Of a stretch of 6,239 nt of DNA, positions 4,636 to 6,239 are shown piece by piece. The notes under the pieces are model-generated. The model made no database searches, was not told the DNA's origin, and worked only from the letters and a program-made list of their open reading frames with translations. Numbering within the stretch: the stretch's first letter is position 1; every line of letters begins with the position of its first letter. The DNA is from an uncultured Coriobacteriaceae bacterium (GTDB lineage: Bacteria > Actinomycetota > Coriobacteriia > Coriobacteriales > Eggerthellaceae): assembly GCA_902796815.1 (NCBI GenBank), contig CADBQL010000304.1, forward strand, positions 1 through 6,239. Direction: 5' to 3'. Made by a program: the position numbers and the translations under genes.

Positions 4636-6239
4636 TATTCCGCATGCTCGAGCGCACGCTCGAGCTTTTGGCTTATGACTTTGGTAACACCGTCAGCGTG
4701 CATCGAAACGCCGAAAAGCACGTCCGCCATCTCCATTGTACGACGCTGATGCGTAATCATGATGAGCTGCGTCTCATTACGCAGCGAATCAATATAGCCC
4801 GCAAGCCGTCGAAGATTCGTATCGTCAAGCGCCGCTTCGACCTCGTCGAGGATGTAGAACGGCGTGGCTCGCGTCTTGTATACGGCAAAAAGCAGCGCAA
4901 GCGCCGTAAGCGACTTCTCTCCACCGCTCATGAGCATCATCTTGGTGAGACGCTTGCCTGCAGGCTGCGCCGTGACCTCGACACCTGTGTTTTCGATATC
5001 ATCGGGGTCGTCAAACGAAAGATGAGCCGTGCCTCCCGGGAACAGCATCCCAAAGATGTCAGAAAAATTGCTGTTCACTTCCTCAAACGTACGAGCGAAA
5101 TCGTCTTTCATTCGCGCGTCGATTACCCGAACGATTCGACCGAGCGACTTGCGAGCGGACTCCATGTCGGAAAGCTGTCCAGCCAGGAAATCGTAGCGTT
5201 CCTTGAGTTTGGCGTATTCTTCGGCAGCATCCGGATTGACTGCGCCCATGTTTTTGATGCGACGTTCGAGCCTGAACGATTCGTCTTCGGCTATCTGCCT
5301 GTCCTCGAGAGCAGGAAGCTCCTGCGCACGATCAAGCGGCATGCCCAAATCGCGCACGATGACGTTTACGGCAGCCTCTACGCGCATTTCGAGTCGCCCC
5401 TTGTCAACGCGCACTTGGGCTGCACGCGCGCTCGCAGTATCGTAGGCATCGTGCGCATGCCGGGCTTTGTCACGCGCTTCAGCAACGCCCGCATGAACGC
5501 TGTTCGTGCTCGATTCAGACTCGCTCAGCGCTTCATCGAGTACGCGAATCCGCCGACCGAGACGAGTGCTCAAGTCTTTTAGCACGTCGAGCAGACCTTC
5601 CGCGCGAACGATGGACGCCTTTTTGACTGCAATCGCTCCGCGAGCATCCATTGCATCCCGTTCGATGGTTTCGACATCTCGCTTGCGGGCGAGCACAAGT
5701 CGCTCGACATAGGTCTTACGCTCGGCGAGCTTCGCGGCGGACAGGCGCGCCTCGGTCAGCTGCTCGTCGAGTTCGACCGCGCGCTTTCTAAGAGGCGCGA
5801 CCTCTTCGTTGCATGAGCGACGTTCCTGAAGCGACTCAGCCCTCGTTCGCTCGAGCTCGTCTATGCGCTCGGCAAGTTCGTCCAGGCTCGGTTGTAGTCC
5901 TTCGACTTCCTGCGTTGCCGCCGCCATCTGCTTTTCGGCATGGGCGATATCGCGCATCACTTCCTGAACGCGGCGCGCGGCTCGCTCCTCGTCGGTTCTC
6001 GCCGATGCATGGGCGCCCTTGCTATTTGCGAGCTGCTGGCTGAGCTCGAGGCTTTGCGTCTGCATTACGCGATAAGCCTCGTCAGCCGCTTCTGATGCCT
6101 TTTCGGCCTCCAACTGCTTAGTGGCAAGCCCTTCGATTTCTACAGCCAGTTCGTCAAGTCGCCGTTCGCGAGCGATAACTCCTTCAAAATGCTCGTCGGC
6201 AGCGCCGAGCACGACCACCTTCCCCGATGGCCAGATCAC
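4635..6239 (-). CDS. smc: Smc chromosome partition protein, C-terminal part (5' end outside window)
   Basis: This is the C-terminal half of the Smc ATPase, the core of the Smc-ScpAB condensin that organises and helps segregate the chromosome. The frame is open to the window edge and the first codon seen (GTG) is almost certainly internal, since a full Smc is about 1,150-1,200 residues. In partial numbering, residues 1-25 look like the segment just after the hinge (GKVVVLG, then VIARERR). Residues 25-380 are a long Glu/Arg/Ala-rich coiled coil. The C-terminal head follows: ABC signature LMSGGEKS at 436-443, Walker B with catalytic Glu in YILDEVEAALDD (462-473), and the switch histidine in MITHQRRTME (H497). 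The Walker A half lies outside the window. The TAG stop overlaps the ftsY ribosome-binding site, so the two are probably co-transcribed. The family assignment is firm. Confidence 0.97.
   Translation of the reverse strand: MIWPSGKVVVLGAADEHFEGVIARERRLDELAVEIEGLATKQLEAEKASEAADEAYRVMQTQSLELSQQLANSKGAHASARTDEERAARRVQEVMRDIAHAEKQMAAATQEVEGLQPSLDELAERIDELERTRAESLQERRSCNEEVAPLRKRAVELDEQLTEARLSAAKLAERKTYVERLVLARKRDVETIERDAMDARGAIAVKKASIVRAEGLLDVLKDLSTRLGRRIRVLDEALSESESSTNSVHAGVAEARDKARHAHDAYDTASARAAQVRVDKGRLEMRVEAAVNVIVRDLGMPLDRAQELPALEDRQIAEDESFRLERRIKNMGAVNPDAAEEYAKLKERYDFLAGQLSDMESARKSLGRIVRVIDARMKDDFARTFEEVNSNFSDIFGMLFPGGTAHLSFDDPDDIENTGVEVTAQPAGKRLTKMMLMSGGEKSLTALALLFAVYKTRATPFYILDEVEAALDDTNLRRLAGYIDSLRNETQLIMITHQRRTMEMADVLFGVSMHADGVTKVISQKLERALEHAE

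Noticed and set aside
4623..5582. A 319-codon open frame on the plus strand opposite smc
   Set aside because: It lies entirely antisense to the well-supported Smc coiled coil and head. Its translation is Arg/His-rich with no recognisable motif, typical of a shadow frame in GC-biased coding DNA.

Overview
The window is a slice of bacterial chromosome from a Gram-positive-type genome with moderately high GC (mid-50s % by eye). All seven supported genes lie on the minus strand, so transcription runs from right to left. The gene order, the divergent RimM N-terminus and a BspA-type leucine-rich repeat protein suggest an actinomycete of the class Coriobacteriia (Eggerthellales-like gut lineage). 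That assignment is an inference from gene style and order and was not searched.

From the right edge, in the direction of transcription: the C-terminal 534 or so codons of smc (chromosome condensation, cut by the window edge), then ftsY (SRP receptor) 12 nt later, then ffh (SRP54) after a 79-nt gap. A strong intrinsic terminator lies 7 nt past the ffh stop. Next is a 272-aa protein made almost entirely of eleven LRR_5/BspA-type repeats on a 23-residue period. It starts at a GTG and sits between the SRP genes and the ribosome genes. A 146-nt AT-richer gap follows, carrying a near-consensus sigma70-type promoter with an operator-like palindrome over its start site. It drives the tight cluster rpsP (ribosomal protein S16), khpA (KH-domain RNA-binding protein) and rimM (16S processing factor), with gaps of 4 and 0 nt. 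After rimM the last 98 nt hold a mosaic of alternating inverted 14-mers (consensus GGGGCGAnACTCAT) that runs off the left edge, where trmD would usually be expected.

Functionally the window joins two house-keeping modules: chromosome organisation with co-translational membrane targeting (Smc, FtsY, Ffh), and 30S subunit assembly (S16, KhpA, RimM). The genes are ordinary core genes. The unusual parts are the LRR gene wedged between the modules, a REP-like GGGTC/GACCC motif pair built around the ffh terminator, and the palindromic array after rimM. I found no CRISPR array, phage gene, transposase, tRNA or rRNA. I did not find a convincing new multi-gene system.
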